Assembly (NCBI RefSeq): GCF_052113225.1
Contig: NZ_JBFRCT010000012.1
Coordinates: forward strand, 1-64,000
Reading direction: 5' to 3'
Source: Pristimantibacillus sp052113225
Lineage (GTDB): Bacteria > Bacillota > Bacilli > Paenibacillales > Paenibacillaceae
Length of the DNA: 64,000 nucleotides
The notes beneath the pieces were generated by a model, which ran no database searches, had not been told where the DNA came from, and saw only the letters and a program-made list of their open reading frames with translations. Positions 34,940-44,252 of the stretch are shown in pieces. Each line of letters opens with the position of its first letter. Position 1 is the stretch's first letter. Position numbers and translations under genes: made by a program.

Positions 34940-36451
34940 TTATCCCTTTTTCGTCTGAAGACGAATGACATTCCAAGATGCCTTAGGAAGGAACGCCTGA
35001 ACGCTGCCGTTATCGACAACTGTTTGGCCTCCGGCATGTGGAACAACATTGCGCGGATTGGATTTAGTGTTCGTGGCTTTCAAATCCTCGCTTTCCAGCA
35101 CAAGATGTTCAATGATACTCACGTCACCGAAGCTTCGGAGATCAAGATTGAGCTCCATTTGTTCCTCTAGATGCCGGTTGACTGCGAAGATAGTAACCAA
35201 GCCTTGTTCCTCGTCGTATACGGTGATCGCTTCGAGATAAGGAACATCTGTAAAGTCCTTGGAATCGTATTTTGGAGAAGAGATGACCGATTGAAGCACC
35301 GTACCTCTGCCGAAATTCGAAGCATGCAGGAATGGATAGTAGGTTGTTTGCAACCAGATTGCTCCGTTTGTTTCAGTCATGATTGGAGCGATAACATTAA
35401 TTAATTGCGCGATACATGCCATTTTTACACGGTCCGCATGCTTGAGAAGGGTGATGAGGAAGCAGCCTACTGCTAAAGCGTCCTCATGGGTATACACATC
35501 TTCGAACTCTGGTGGGGCAATCTGCCAACGCTCATCCGCGCGGCTCGTGCCAATTGTATTCCATACATTCCACTCGTCGAGTGAGAGCATAAGCTTTTTC
35601 TTACTGCGTTTTTTCGCTTTCACATAGTCACAAATCGCTGCCACACTATCGATGAATTGATCCATATCGAGTGATTTGGCCAAGAAATTCGCCGTATCAT
35701 TATCATTGTTATTGTAGTAGGTGTGCAGGGACAAATAATCAACTTGATCATAGGTCAAATCAAGAACGGTGGCTTCCCAATCTGCAAAAGTGCTCATGCC
35801 GCTGCTGGAGCTGCCACATGCAACAAGCTCGATTGATGGATCGACCCATTTCATCACTTTAGCCGTTTCATTAGCAAGGCGTCCGTATTCAACGGCCGTC
35901 TTCGCGCCAATTTGCCAAGGACCATCCATTTCATTGCCAAGACACCAGGTTTTGAAGCGGTGAGGCTCCCTGTAACCATGAGAGATCCGTAGGTCGCTCC
36001 AATAAGTGCCTGAAGGATGGTTGCAGTATTCGACAAGATTTCTAGCAGCATCCATACCACGTGTTCCCAGATTAACAGCCATCATGACTTCAGTACCAAC
36101 CAGCTTGGCCCAATCTGCAAATTCATTGGTACCCACTTCGTTTGTTTCTGACGTCCACCAAGCAAGCTCTAATAGACGTTTCCGTTCGTTCTTAGGACCA
36201 ACGCCATCTTCCCAATTGTAACCGGATACGAAGTTACCTCCAGGGTAGCGGATGATAGGAACTTGAAGAGATTTAATAGCTTCGATGGCATCTTGCCGGA
36301 AACCGTTCTCGTCAGCGGTAGGATGTCCTGGGTCATAAATGCCGCCGTAAACAGCGCGTCCCAAATGTTCAATAAAAGAGCCATATAGTCGTGGATCGAC
36401 CGGGGAAACCGTAAAGTTTTTGTCAACAAGCATACTGGAGCGAATAGTCAT
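34940..36451 (-). CDS. Alpha-L-arabinofuranosidase, GH51
   Basis: The 503-residue enzyme has the full length and order of GH51: a (beta/alpha)8 barrel then a beta-sandwich. Catalytic residues are visible as Glu174 (acid/base, in LGNEMDGPW) and Glu293 (nucleophile, in SLDEWNVWN), one residue from the positions known in Geobacillus AbfA. Also conserved are YGSFIEHLGRAVYGGIYDP and RYPGGNFVSGYNWEDGVGP. It lacks a signal peptide and should release L-arabinofuranose from imported arabino-oligosaccharides. It is transcribed away from the ArsR-like regulator at 36595 across a shared 143-bp region with repeated operator-like sites. Confidence 0.96.
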   Translation of the reverse strand: MTIRSSMLVDKNFTVSPVDPRLYGSFIEHLGRAVYGGIYDPGHPTADENGFRQDAIEAIKSLQVPIIRYPGGNFVSGYNWEDGVGPKNERKRLLELAWWTSETNEVGTNEFADWAKLVGTEVMMAVNLGTRGMDAARNLVEYCNHPSGTYWSDLRISHGYREPHRFKTWCLGNEMDGPWQIGAKTAVEYGRLANETAKVMKWVDPSIELVACGSSSSGMSTFADWEATVLDLTYDQVDYLSLHTYYNNNDNDTANFLAKSLDMDQFIDSVAAICDYVKAKKRSKKKLMLSLDEWNVWNTIGTSRADERWQIAPPEFEDVYTHEDALAVGCFLITLLKHADRVKMACIAQLINVIAPIMTETNGAIWLQTTYYPFLHASNFGRGTVLQSVISSPKYDSKDFTDVPYLEAITVYDEEQGLVTIFAVNRHLEEQMELNLDLRSFGDVSIIEHLVLESEDLKATNTKSNPRNVVPHAGGQTVVDNGSVQAFLPKASWNVIRLQTKKG

Positions 36452-36470
36452 GAAGTGACCTCCTAATAGA

Positions 36471-36580
36471 ATTAGCTAAAAACAAAATCCATGATAAGAT
36501 TGAAATCCTATACAATTAGTAACATAATGGCATATAGCAGGCAATAAATAGTTTTAGGATTAACTAAAAACAAAATCCTA
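36471..36580. promoter_or_regulatory. Repeated operator-like sites between GH51 and its regulator
   Basis: ATTAGCTAAAAACAAAATCC (36471-36490) recurs with one change as ATTAACTAAAAACAAAATCC (36559-36578). The second copy is framed by TAGGATT (36555) and AATCCTA (36574), giving an interrupted inverted repeat. One copy sits next to each start codon, so a single regulator could control both divergent genes. Confidence 0.65.
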
Positions 36581-36594
36581 TTAAGGAGAAAAAG

Positions 36595-37494
36595 ATGCTA
36601 TCAACCAATAAAGATTCGTTAATCGTCTATGAAGCTCTAGCTAGTGAAGTTCGTCTGAAGATAATCGATAAATTATTTGAAAAAGAAATGCATGTGAAAG
36701 AGTTGGCATCCGAGATGTTCCTCAGCAATCCGGTCATTAGCGGACATATTCGGAAGCTGGAAGAGGCGGGAATTGTCGGCAGCAAAATGAAAAGAATAGA
36801 TGGAGCTACCTATAAGTTTTGTTTTATTAAAGCCGAATTTATGCAAATCAAGCTGTCTCCCAATGACGCTACTTCCCTCAGCTTTCATGAATTGTCTCTA
36901 CCAATCGGGCATTATACAGGTTACGAGGCTTGGCCAACCTGCGGGATTGCGACGACTGAGAAAGTCATTGGGCAATATGACAATCCAGTCTGCTTCATGG
37001 ATCCGAAGAGAGTGAATGCGGGCATTCTGTGGTTTGCAAGAGGATGGGTGGAGTATAAGATTCCTAATTATTTGTACAAGGATCAGCAGCTTCACGAGAT
37101 TGAAATTTCATTTGAGATCGGATCCGAGGCTCCCCGAGTCAATGAGAATTGGCCTTCGGATATTCAATTTTTTCTGAATGATAAGTCGCTGGGGGTATGG
37201 ACCAGTCCGGGGGACTTCGGTAAGACGAGAGGGCGGTTAACGCCGGATTGGTGGTCTCATGATGTGAATCAATACGGATTACTGAAGGTGCTTCGGGTTA
37301 AAGAACAAGGAAGTTACATTGACGGACAGAAGATTTCAGCTGTTGGTCTTCGGGATATCGGGACGGATGCAATCAACTGGACCTTCCGTATTGCAGCAGA
37401 GGATACTGGACGAGGACGGGGTGGTCTCACCCTTTACGGAAAAGGGTTTGGCAACTACAATCAAGACATTTTGTTTAGAAGTATTTATGTGTGA
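36595..37494 (+). CDS. ArsR-like winged-helix regulator fused to a C-terminal beta-sandwich domain
   Basis: The 299-residue protein starts with a winged-helix DNA-binding domain of ArsR type (about 8-75: ALASEVRLKIIDKLFEKEMH, then the recognition region MFLSNPVISGHIRKLEEAG). It lacks the usual metal-binding cysteines. The remaining ~210 residues are rich in aromatic and strand-forming segments (GILWFARGWVEYKIPNY, DIQFFLNDKSLGVWTSPGDF) and look like an all-beta ligand domain. This may sense a sugar (inference). AAGGAG lies upstream of the ATG. Its position back to back with GH51 points to control of arabinofuranosidase expression. Confidence 0.8.
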   Translation: MLSTNKDSLIVYEALASEVRLKIIDKLFEKEMHVKELASEMFLSNPVISGHIRKLEEAGIVGSKMKRIDGATYKFCFIKAEFMQIKLSPNDATSLSFHELSLPIGHYTGYEAWPTCGIATTEKVIGQYDNPVCFMDPKRVNAGILWFARGWVEYKIPNYLYKDQQLHEIEISFEIGSEAPRVNENWPSDIQFFLNDKSLGVWTSPGDFGKTRGRLTPDWWSHDVNQYGLLKVLRVKEQGSYIDGQKISAVGLRDIGTDAINWTFRIAAEDTGRGRGGLTLYGKGFGNYNQDILFRSIYV

Positions 37495-37522
37495 ACAATA
37501 AAAAAAATGATGAAAAAATTGT

Positions 37523-37552
37523 CGGTTTCAATCTAAGATTGGAGCCGTTTTT
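37523..37552 (+). terminator. Rho-independent terminator after the ArsR-like gene
   Basis: CGGTTTCAATC pairs with GATTGGAGCCG (two G-U pairs) around a short loop and is followed by TTTTT. Confidence 0.75.
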
Positions 37553-37671
37553 AATGTTGGACTTCAGCATTTTCAAACTACGAAATAGTGACATCAAAGC
37601 CCAATGTTAACACCGATATAATGTCCGAAAGCTATAATTGACCTTTCAATTATAAAGCTTTTATAATGACC

Positions 37672-37701
37672 CTATGAGCTGCATTAACGATAATGTTAAC
37701 G
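37672..37701 (+). promoter_or_regulatory. -10 box and LacI-type operator before the ABC transporter operon
   Basis: TATAAT at 37672-37677 is followed by AACGATAATGTTAACG at 37686-37701, placed where a repressor would cover the transcription start. The extended site TTAACGATAATGTTAA is a near-palindrome. The identical 16-mer lies at 42123-42138, before the dehydrogenase/GH127 operon. Confidence 0.7.
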
Positions 37702-37801
37702 TAAATGGGGGGTGTGGACTTTCCTTATGTAATGAGTTGTTCAACCTGACTTGCATCTTTGGTGAAACAATTTAGTAACCAATTTTGAAGGAGGTAAGTC
37801 T

Positions 37802-39235
37802 ATGAGGAAAACAGCAGGCTTAGCATGGACAGGAATGATAGCGCTTTCGGTGATCGTAGCGGGATGCAGCAGCAACAGCGGCAATTCCAATACCAAGGAA
37901 GTTTCCGGCAACACAGTTAATGACATAGGTAATAACACAGCAAGCAACGCGGTGCAGTATGAACCCGAGAAGCATGATCCGGTAACCTTGAAGTATACGT
38001 TCTGGGGCAGCCCGAACGAGAAAAAGGTACAGGAAGCGGCCATTAAATCCTTTACGGAAAAGTATCCTTGGATTAAAGTGAATACCTTACACATCCCGGA
38101 CTCCTATACGACAAAGCTGACGACGATGGCCTCGTCGAATCAAATGCCCGATATTGGTCTTCTTAATGGGGATGTTGCACTGGATTGGGCATCGCAGGGA
38201 AGGATCTACAACATCATGGATTTCCTTAATAATGATCCGGATGTCAGTGTGAATGATATATTGCCAAACACCATGTATTACTGGGATGAAGGGAAGCTGG
38301 CAGGAATAAACGGCGCGTTAGAGGCTTTTGCGTTGTTTTACAATAAGGACGCTTTTACGGATGCCGGTCTGCCGCTACCTCCTACGAAAGCGGATGAAGC
38401 CTACACGTGGGACCAATTTGTAGAGACGGCTCAAAAGCTGACGCTTGATCAGAAGGGGCATAATGCACTTGATCCTGATTTTGATCCGAAGTCGATCAAA
38501 CAATTTGGGGTAACGATGCCTAACTGGGCGTATATGAATGCTGTTGTGACAAATGGCGGTAAGTTCGTGAATGATACGGGAACCGAATTTAAGCTTGCTG
38601 ATCCGGAAGCAACGGAAGCGATTCAGCGCTGGGCCGATTTGATTAACAAATATCATGTGGCACCGTCTCCAACACAATCAAAGAACCTTCCATCAGGAGC
38701 TAATGCTCTGCAATCCCGTAAGGTAGCCATGACGATGGACGGTCAATGGAGCCTCGTAGACCTAGGTGCAACGAAGAAGCTTAACTTTGGAATTGGGGTT
38801 GCTCCGGTCATGAAGAACAAGGCTACAATGACACTTGGTGAACCAATTGTTATCTTCAAGGATACGAAGCACCCTGAGGAAGCTTGGATGCTGTACAAGT
38901 GGATGATGAATCCGGAGAATACGATTGAGCTTCAAACGAGTGGACTTTGGATGCCGGTACTCAAGAAATGGTACGAGAATGAGGATCTGGTCTCGAAATG
39001 GGCTGCAGGTAACCCCGCACATCCGGATGGCTACCAGGATGCTGTAATGCGTAATGCCTTCGATAACGGGTTCCCGAACACATCGTATTACGTGAAAAAC
39101 TTGTCCAAGATCAACAGTATCATTGATTCGGCACTGGCAGATGTTTGGCTTGGCAAGACGACAGCCCAAGAAGCATTGACCAAGATTAAGCCTCAAGTGG
39201 AAAAAGAGCTGAAAGGGGTATATACGGAGAAATGA
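37802..39235 (+). CDS. ABC sugar transporter, solute-binding lipoprotein
   Basis: The 477-residue family 1 binding protein has a lipoprotein signal ending in lipobox VAGC (cysteine about residue 22) and a Ser/Asn-rich tether. WGSPNEKKVQEAAIKSFTEKYP opens the first lobe and GEPIVIFKDTKHPEEAWMLYKWM is typical of the second. It should deliver a sugar or short arabinoside to the permeases that follow. GGAGG sits at the correct distance from the ATG. The stop overlaps the next start by 4 bp. Expression is probably controlled by the LacI protein at 41073. Confidence 0.94.
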   Translation: MRKTAGLAWTGMIALSVIVAGCSSNSGNSNTKEVSGNTVNDIGNNTASNAVQYEPEKHDPVTLKYTFWGSPNEKKVQEAAIKSFTEKYPWIKVNTLHIPDSYTTKLTTMASSNQMPDIGLLNGDVALDWASQGRIYNIMDFLNNDPDVSVNDILPNTMYYWDEGKLAGINGALEAFALFYNKDAFTDAGLPLPPTKADEAYTWDQFVETAQKLTLDQKGHNALDPDFDPKSIKQFGVTMPNWAYMNAVVTNGGKFVNDTGTEFKLADPEATEAIQRWADLINKYHVAPSPTQSKNLPSGANALQSRKVAMTMDGQWSLVDLGATKKLNFGIGVAPVMKNKATMTLGEPIVIFKDTKHPEEAWMLYKWMMNPENTIELQTSGLWMPVLKKWYENEDLVSKWAAGNPAHPDGYQDAVMRNAFDNGFPNTSYYVKNLSKINSIIDSALADVWLGKTTAQEALTKIKPQVEKELKGVYTEK

Positions 39236-40137
39236 TTACCGGGAGAAAGCTATGGAATAAGGAAGCCCGGGCAGGCATTCTGTTTGCAGCACCAGTCGTC
39301 GCCGGATATCTCATCTTCGTCCTTGGGCCGATGATTGCCAGCTTCATTTTCAGCTTGTCGAAGTACAACGTCATTACTCCATTAAAATTTATCGGCTTCA
39401 GCAATTATAAGCACTTATTTGACGGGACGGACCCATTATTTTATAAGTCGATTGGGGTTACCGCTTATTACGTTATTCTGAGTGTGCCTTTGCAGATTTT
39501 ACTGGCATTTATGGTTGCGCTGCTGCTTAATCATCCGATCAGGGGAAAAGCATTCTTCCGAACGATCTTTTATCTGCCGACCATTGTACCTGCTGTAGCA
39601 TCATCGATGATCTGGCTGTGGTTGTTTGATCCGGATCTTGGTCTGTTAAATCAGCTGCTCAAGGTATTCCACATCTCAGGGCTTCAATGGATCTATTCTG
39701 AGCGTCTAGCCGTACCGTCTCTGGTCTTGATGAGTCTATGGACGATTGGCGGCACGATGGTCATCTTCCTTGCCGGTCTTCAGGGTATACCGAAGCACCT
39801 GTATGAATCCGTAGAGGTGGATGGCGGAAAAGGCTTTCATAAGCTGTTTTATATTACAATCCCGCTAATGACGCCAACGATCTTCTTCAATCTAGTGATG
39901 GGTTTCATCGGAAGCTTTCAGGTGTTCGGGCAGGCATACATTATGACGCAGGGCGGACCTAATAACTCGACACTGTTCTATTCCTACTATCTGTACCGTG
40001 AAGCGTTTGAGTTTTCCAGTATGGGCAGTGCATCAGCCATCGCTTATGTGATGTTCCTTATTATTCTAGCTTTGACGTTGATGGTATTTAAAACATCTGC
40101 CCTATGGGTGTACAGCGAAAGTGAGGGGAAAGGATGA
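39232..40137 (+). CDS. ABC sugar transporter permease, MalF-type
   Basis: The 301-residue permease begins in an ATGA overlap with the binding-protein gene. It has about six spans (first AGILFAAPVVAGYLIFVLGPM) and the ATPase-contact loop at about 195-215 (ESVEVDGGKGFHKLFYITIP). It forms the transport channel with the next protein. No ATPase gene is present, so a shared ATPase is probably used. Confidence 0.94.
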   Translation: MITGRKLWNKEARAGILFAAPVVAGYLIFVLGPMIASFIFSLSKYNVITPLKFIGFSNYKHLFDGTDPLFYKSIGVTAYYVILSVPLQILLAFMVALLLNHPIRGKAFFRTIFYLPTIVPAVASSMIWLWLFDPDLGLLNQLLKVFHISGLQWIYSERLAVPSLVLMSLWTIGGTMVIFLAGLQGIPKHLYESVEVDGGKGFHKLFYITIPLMTPTIFFNLVMGFIGSFQVFGQAYIMTQGGPNNSTLFYSYYLYREAFEFSSMGSASAIAYVMFLIILALTLMVFKTSALWVYSESEGKG

Positions 40138-40967
40138 TCAGCAGCAGAGTGCTCTCGAAGTCGTTCATCTATATTTTGCTGGCTGCCGGAACCTGCTTGT
40201 GCCTGTTTCCTTTCTACTGGCTGCTGCGCAGCTCGGTGATGGATCAGTCGGATATATTCGTTATCCCACCGATCTGGATGCCACATCATTGGCTGTTCAG
40301 CAATTACAAGGAAGCACTGACGATTCTGCCGTTTAACCGATATTTTCTGAATACATTTATTATCGTCGTGCTGGAGGTTTCCGGGGTGGTGTTGTCGAGC
40401 TCCATCTGTGCGTATTCCTTTGCTAGACTCAGATGGCCGGGACGGAATCTGATCTTTATGATCATCCTGACCAGTATGATGCTGCCTGGAGCAGTGACGC
40501 TGATTCCGCAATATGTTGGATGGGCGAAGCTGGGTGCAACGAACACCTTTATTCCGCTGACGCTTCCGGCATGGTTTGGCGGTGGGGCATTTAACGTCTT
40601 CCTGCTCAGGCAATTCTTTATGACGATTCCAAAAGAACTAGACGAAGCTGCACTTGTTGATGGAGCGGGCTATTTCCGAATTTACAGCCGTATTATGCTG
40701 CCACTGCTTGTTCCTGCTTTGGTGGTGGTCGGATTGTTCTCCTTCTTGAACGGGTGGAATGATTTCATGGGTCCGCTCATTTATTTGAGTGATGAGAAAT
40801 TATACACCCTTGCACTTGGGCTCCAGACCTTCAAAGGGATGTATAATGCACAGTGGCATTTGATCATGGCTGCAACAACGGTGGTCTTATTGCCGGCAAT
40901 GCTTGTCTTTTTCCTAGGGCAGAAATATTTCGTAGAAGGTATTGTCATGACCGGTTTGAAAGGGTGA
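40134..40967 (+). CDS. ABC sugar transporter permease, MalG-type
   Basis: The 277-residue permease begins in an ATGA overlap with its partner. It has about six spans and the loop DEAALVDGAGYFRIYSRIML, plus the usual C-terminus QKYFVEGIVMTGLKG. A 105-bp gap follows before the LacI gene; no clear terminator is seen there, so partial read-through into lacI is possible. Confidence 0.94.
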   Translation: MISSRVLSKSFIYILLAAGTCLCLFPFYWLLRSSVMDQSDIFVIPPIWMPHHWLFSNYKEALTILPFNRYFLNTFIIVVLEVSGVVLSSSICAYSFARLRWPGRNLIFMIILTSMMLPGAVTLIPQYVGWAKLGATNTFIPLTLPAWFGGGAFNVFLLRQFFMTIPKELDEAALVDGAGYFRIYSRIMLPLLVPALVVVGLFSFLNGWNDFMGPLIYLSDEKLYTLALGLQTFKGMYNAQWHLIMAATTVVLLPAMLVFFLGQKYFVEGIVMTGLKG

Positions 40968-41072
40968 CCAGCTGATCTCCTCTGGACATTTGACTCCTAA
41001 AATTTCTAGTGCTAATCTATTAATCAAAATGAGAGAGTCTAATTAAGACACTCCGGTGCTGGGGGAGAAAGC

Positions 41073-42083
41073 ATGGAAGGCAGGAAAGTCACTTTAAAGG
41101 ATTTGGCGACAAAGGCTGGACTCTCAGCGAACACCATCTCGCGGGCATTAAAGGATAAAGACGATATCGCTGTAGCAACTCGTCAGATGATTAAGGAGCT
41201 AGCCAAGGAAATGGGCTATGTAGGCAATGCGCTTGCCGGCTCGCTCCGGTCAGGACTAACCAAGACGATTGCGGTTATTGTCAGCGATGTGGCCAATCCC
41301 CATTTCGGTATTATGGTCAAAGAGATTGAGAAGTCAGCTCGCAAGCATAATTACACGATATTTATCATTAATACAGAAGATGATTATGAGATGGAAGAGC
41401 TGGCGATCTACACGGCAATTGGCAAAAATGTCGATGCCATCATTATCTGTCCTTCCCAGCGGGGAACGGATAATATCCGGTTTCTACAGAAGAACGGTGT
41501 TCCATTTGTACTGATCGGGCGTAGATTCAAGGATGAACCGGAATTCGATTATGTCATTTGCGATGATGAAAAAGGCGGCTATCTAGCAACGAAGCATCTC
41601 ATCGACAGTGGACACAAGAGAGTACTGTTCCTGAATGGTCCAATTCGGATATCCAGTGCGCAAGAGCGGCTTGAAGGATATAGAAGGGCACATGAAGAAG
41701 CAGGATTACCTGTGCAGGAGGATCTGATTGTTGAAGTTGGAGCATCTGCAGGTGATACAAGGCTAATTGTTAAGCAGCTTATCGAGCAGAAGGCACAATT
41801 TACCGGTATATTTGCCTTTAACGATGTAATCGCTTGGGAAACGGCATATGTACTGAACAAGTATGGATATAAGGTGCCGGAAGACTATGCGGTGATCGGC
41901 TTTGACAACATTCAATCACGGATTTTTATCCCGTTCCAGCTGTCTTCGGTCAGCAATTCCAAAGGTAAAATGTCCAAACGGGCCGTTGATATCGTGCTGC
42001 ACAAAATCAATCATCCCGAGTCTGACCAGAAATTCAATGAGATTATTGATACGAAGCTTGTCTTGCGGGAAAGCACCAGGTAA
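41073..42083 (+). CDS. LacI-family transcriptional repressor
   Basis: The 336-residue protein has the N-terminal LacI helix-turn-helix (VTLKDLATKAGLSANTISRA), the hinge helix (AGSLRSGLTKTIAVIV) and a periplasmic-binding-protein-like ligand domain ending in the usual KLVLRES. It should bind a sugar effector and release DNA. GGGGGAGA precedes the ATG. The gene lies between two operons that carry the same 16-bp near-palindrome (37686 and 42123), making them its likely targets. Confidence 0.94.
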   Translation: MEGRKVTLKDLATKAGLSANTISRALKDKDDIAVATRQMIKELAKEMGYVGNALAGSLRSGLTKTIAVIVSDVANPHFGIMVKEIEKSARKHNYTIFIINTEDDYEMEELAIYTAIGKNVDAIIICPSQRGTDNIRFLQKNGVPFVLIGRRFKDEPEFDYVICDDEKGGYLATKHLIDSGHKRVLFLNGPIRISSAQERLEGYRRAHEEAGLPVQEDLIVEVGASAGDTRLIVKQLIEQKAQFTGIFAFNDVIAWETAYVLNKYGYKVPEDYAVIGFDNIQSRIFIPFQLSSVSNSKGKMSKRAVDIVLHKINHPESDQKFNEIIDTKLVLRESTR

Positions 42084-42122
42084 TGGTTAAGGACCAAACA
42101 GCTTTTTTTATCCTATTACATG

Positions 42123-42138
42123 AACGATAATGTTAACG
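42123..42138 (+). promoter_or_regulatory. LacI-type operator before the dehydrogenase/GH127 operon
   Basis: AACGATAATGTTAACG is identical to 37686-37701. It lies 19 bp before the start codon at 42157, so a bound repressor would block transcription. A -10-like CTATTACAT is just upstream. Confidence 0.7.
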
Positions 42139-42156
42139 CAAAAGGAGATGGAGAAG

Positions 42157-43194
42157 ATGAGTCAAGTAATCCATGTACCACAAACGATGAACATTCCGCT
42201 ATTTGTAGGTAAAGGGAAGGTAGAATACGGAGAAAAGCAGGTGCCAGTGCCGGGGAAAGGCCAGCTGCTTATGCAAGTGAAGGCGAATGCCCTCTGCGGT
42301 TCGGATCGCAGCCAATATTATGATGGAAGTACAGTTACTCCTGGTCATGAAGCAGCAGGTATTATTGTGGGAGCCGGAGAAGGCACAACAACAACAGTCG
42401 GAACGCCAGGCGTAGTCTTTCTAATGGATTTCTGCGGTGAATGCCGCAGCTGTAAGCTTGGGTTCACCAACCAATGTCTGGCTAAAAGAGCGGACTATGG
42501 CTTTTCACATGACGGCGGCTACAGTCCTTATATCGTCGTTAACGAGAATGTCTTTTTCGCGATAGATCCTTCCATTCCGCTCAGCGATGCGACAATGCTG
42601 CTCGATATTATGGGGACTGGCGGCCATGCGATCAAACGTGCAAAGCTGGTGCATCCGGATATTCAGTCCGTTCTGATCGCTGGAGCAGGGCCAATTGGAC
42701 TTGGCGTGCTCGCGATGGCGAAGCTGCTGCTTGGCGAAGAGACACCAGTCTTTATTATGGATTTTGTTGATTATCGTCTGGAGCTGGCTGAGCGAATGGG
42801 AGCGATTCCTGTTCAATTGGCTAATCGTTCGGTTGTCGATGTGATCCGTGAGGCTGGACTTGAAGGCGTCGACATTGCGATCGATACCAGTGGTAAAACC
42901 TCCGGACGCCGCACTTCCTTGGATGCGCTTAACCAGCGTGGTGTTCTGGTCTGTGTTGGCCATGGCCAAGAGCTGAATCTTGGTGTATCCAATGATGTTA
43001 TTGCCCCTGAACGTGCAGTACTTGGAAGTGAGTACTTCCAATATAACGAGCTGACTGAGAATCATGCTCTTATCCTTAATCACCTTCCTTATCTGCAGCA
43101 GATTATTACACACAGGTTTGGTCTGGACCGTATTCAGGAAGCCTATGAGCTCTTCTTCGAGGGTAATACCGGAAAGGTGTTAATCGAACAATGA
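42157..43194 (+). CDS. Zinc-dependent alcohol/polyol dehydrogenase (MDR family)
   Basis: ATG 42157 is chosen because AAGGAG (42142-42147) is 9 bases away; ATG 42148 directly abuts that site. The 345-residue medium-chain dehydrogenase has catalytic-zinc residues in NALCGSDRSQ and TPGHEAAG, structural-zinc cysteines in CGECRSCKLGFTNQC, and a Rossmann segment IAGAGPIGLGVLAMAK. It likely oxidises or reduces a sugar or polyol with NAD(P). It leads an operon with a Gfo/Idh enzyme, a HAD phosphatase and GH127. Confidence 0.92.
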   Translation: MSQVIHVPQTMNIPLFVGKGKVEYGEKQVPVPGKGQLLMQVKANALCGSDRSQYYDGSTVTPGHEAAGIIVGAGEGTTTTVGTPGVVFLMDFCGECRSCKLGFTNQCLAKRADYGFSHDGGYSPYIVVNENVFFAIDPSIPLSDATMLLDIMGTGGHAIKRAKLVHPDIQSVLIAGAGPIGLGVLAMAKLLLGEETPVFIMDFVDYRLELAERMGAIPVQLANRSVVDVIREAGLEGVDIAIDTSGKTSGRRTSLDALNQRGVLVCVGHGQELNLGVSNDVIAPERAVLGSEYFQYNELTENHALILNHLPYLQQIITHRFGLDRIQEAYELFFEGNTGKVLIEQ

Positions 43195-44234
43195 GTGCAG
43201 ACAAGAAGATAAAAGTCGCTTTGATTGGTGCAGGAGGAACTGTAAGTGCTCGAGGAAGATCCGAGGGCTTCCAGTCGGCAGGCAGCTGGGGATTGCAGCA
43301 TGCGCGTATCTGGGAAGCAAGGCCAGATGTGGAGTTCTGCGCCATAGTTGGCCGTGATGCTGCACGGACGAATGAGAAAGCAGAGCTGTATGGAACTAAA
43401 GCTTATACACGGATTGCCGATATGCTGGAGCGGGAGACACCTGATCTTGTCAGCATGTGTCTTCCGAATCAGGGGCATTTCGAAGCGACGCTCGAAGTCA
43501 TTCAGGCTGGATTTCCTTTGCTGGTAGAAAAGCCGCTGGTATTTAGTCTAAAGGAAGCCGACATTCTCCTTAATGAAGCAGCCAAGCGGAATGTATTCTT
43601 CGCGATAAACTTTAATCACCGTTTCGCTAAGCCTGTAGAGCTTGCTCATACGGCTATCCAGGGAGGAAAGCTTGGCGAGCTTTCCTTCGCAACCTGGCGA
43701 TTTGGTGGAGAAGGAAGCAGTGATCATCCGCATGCTAATCTAATCGAGACGCAATGTCATGGACTCGATATGCTGGAATATCTTTGTGGTCCGGTTGAAT
43801 CGGTAATGGCTGAGATGACTGATAAGACAGGCGGCGGTTATCGCACATTGTCACTTGCTCTTCGCTTTGAGAATGGGGCGGTGGGCAGTCTGGTTGGCAG
43901 CTATGAATCGTCCTATGCCTATCCGGACACTCATCGGGTTGAGATTAACGGTTCTGATGGCCGCTGTGTCATTCAAGATACAGTGAAGAAATATACATTC
44001 CATGCTGCTGGAAACGAAATAGGCGAGAGCTGGGAAGCTGGGTATTTCAACGATGTAGATCGCGAGTTCCACCGAACATTTGATAAACATATGGATGCGG
44101 TCATTCATGCGCTCCGTCATGGCGAAGCGCCTCCGGTGGATGCGTCGGCCGGTTATCGGGCACTGCTGATTGCTGAAGCTGCGATCCGCTCCTATGAGCA
44201 GGGACGGAGAGTAAAGGTTAATAACCACAACTAG
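43191..44234 (+). CDS. Gfo/Idh/MocA-family oxidoreductase
   Basis: The 347-residue protein starts in an ATGA overlap with the dehydrogenase. It has an N-terminal NAD(P)-binding domain (KVALIGAGGT) and the family motif EKPLVFS at about 103-109. The segment after the glycine-rich turn carries about 15 extra residues (VSARGRSEGFQSAGSWG) compared with a standard GxGxxG-helix start, a mild oddity. Members oxidise or reduce sugars, inositols or sugar acids. Operon context suggests a modified arabinoside or its product. Confidence 0.92.
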   Translation: MSADKKIKVALIGAGGTVSARGRSEGFQSAGSWGLQHARIWEARPDVEFCAIVGRDAARTNEKAELYGTKAYTRIADMLERETPDLVSMCLPNQGHFEATLEVIQAGFPLLVEKPLVFSLKEADILLNEAAKRNVFFAINFNHRFAKPVELAHTAIQGGKLGELSFATWRFGGEGSSDHPHANLIETQCHGLDMLEYLCGPVESVMAEMTDKTGGGYRTLSLALRFENGAVGSLVGSYESSYAYPDTHRVEINGSDGRCVIQDTVKKYTFHAAGNEIGESWEAGYFNDVDREFHRTFDKHMDAVIHALRHGEAPPVDASAGYRALLIAEAAIRSYEQGRRVKVNNHN

Positions 44235-44252
44235 TAATGAGGTGGATGAACT

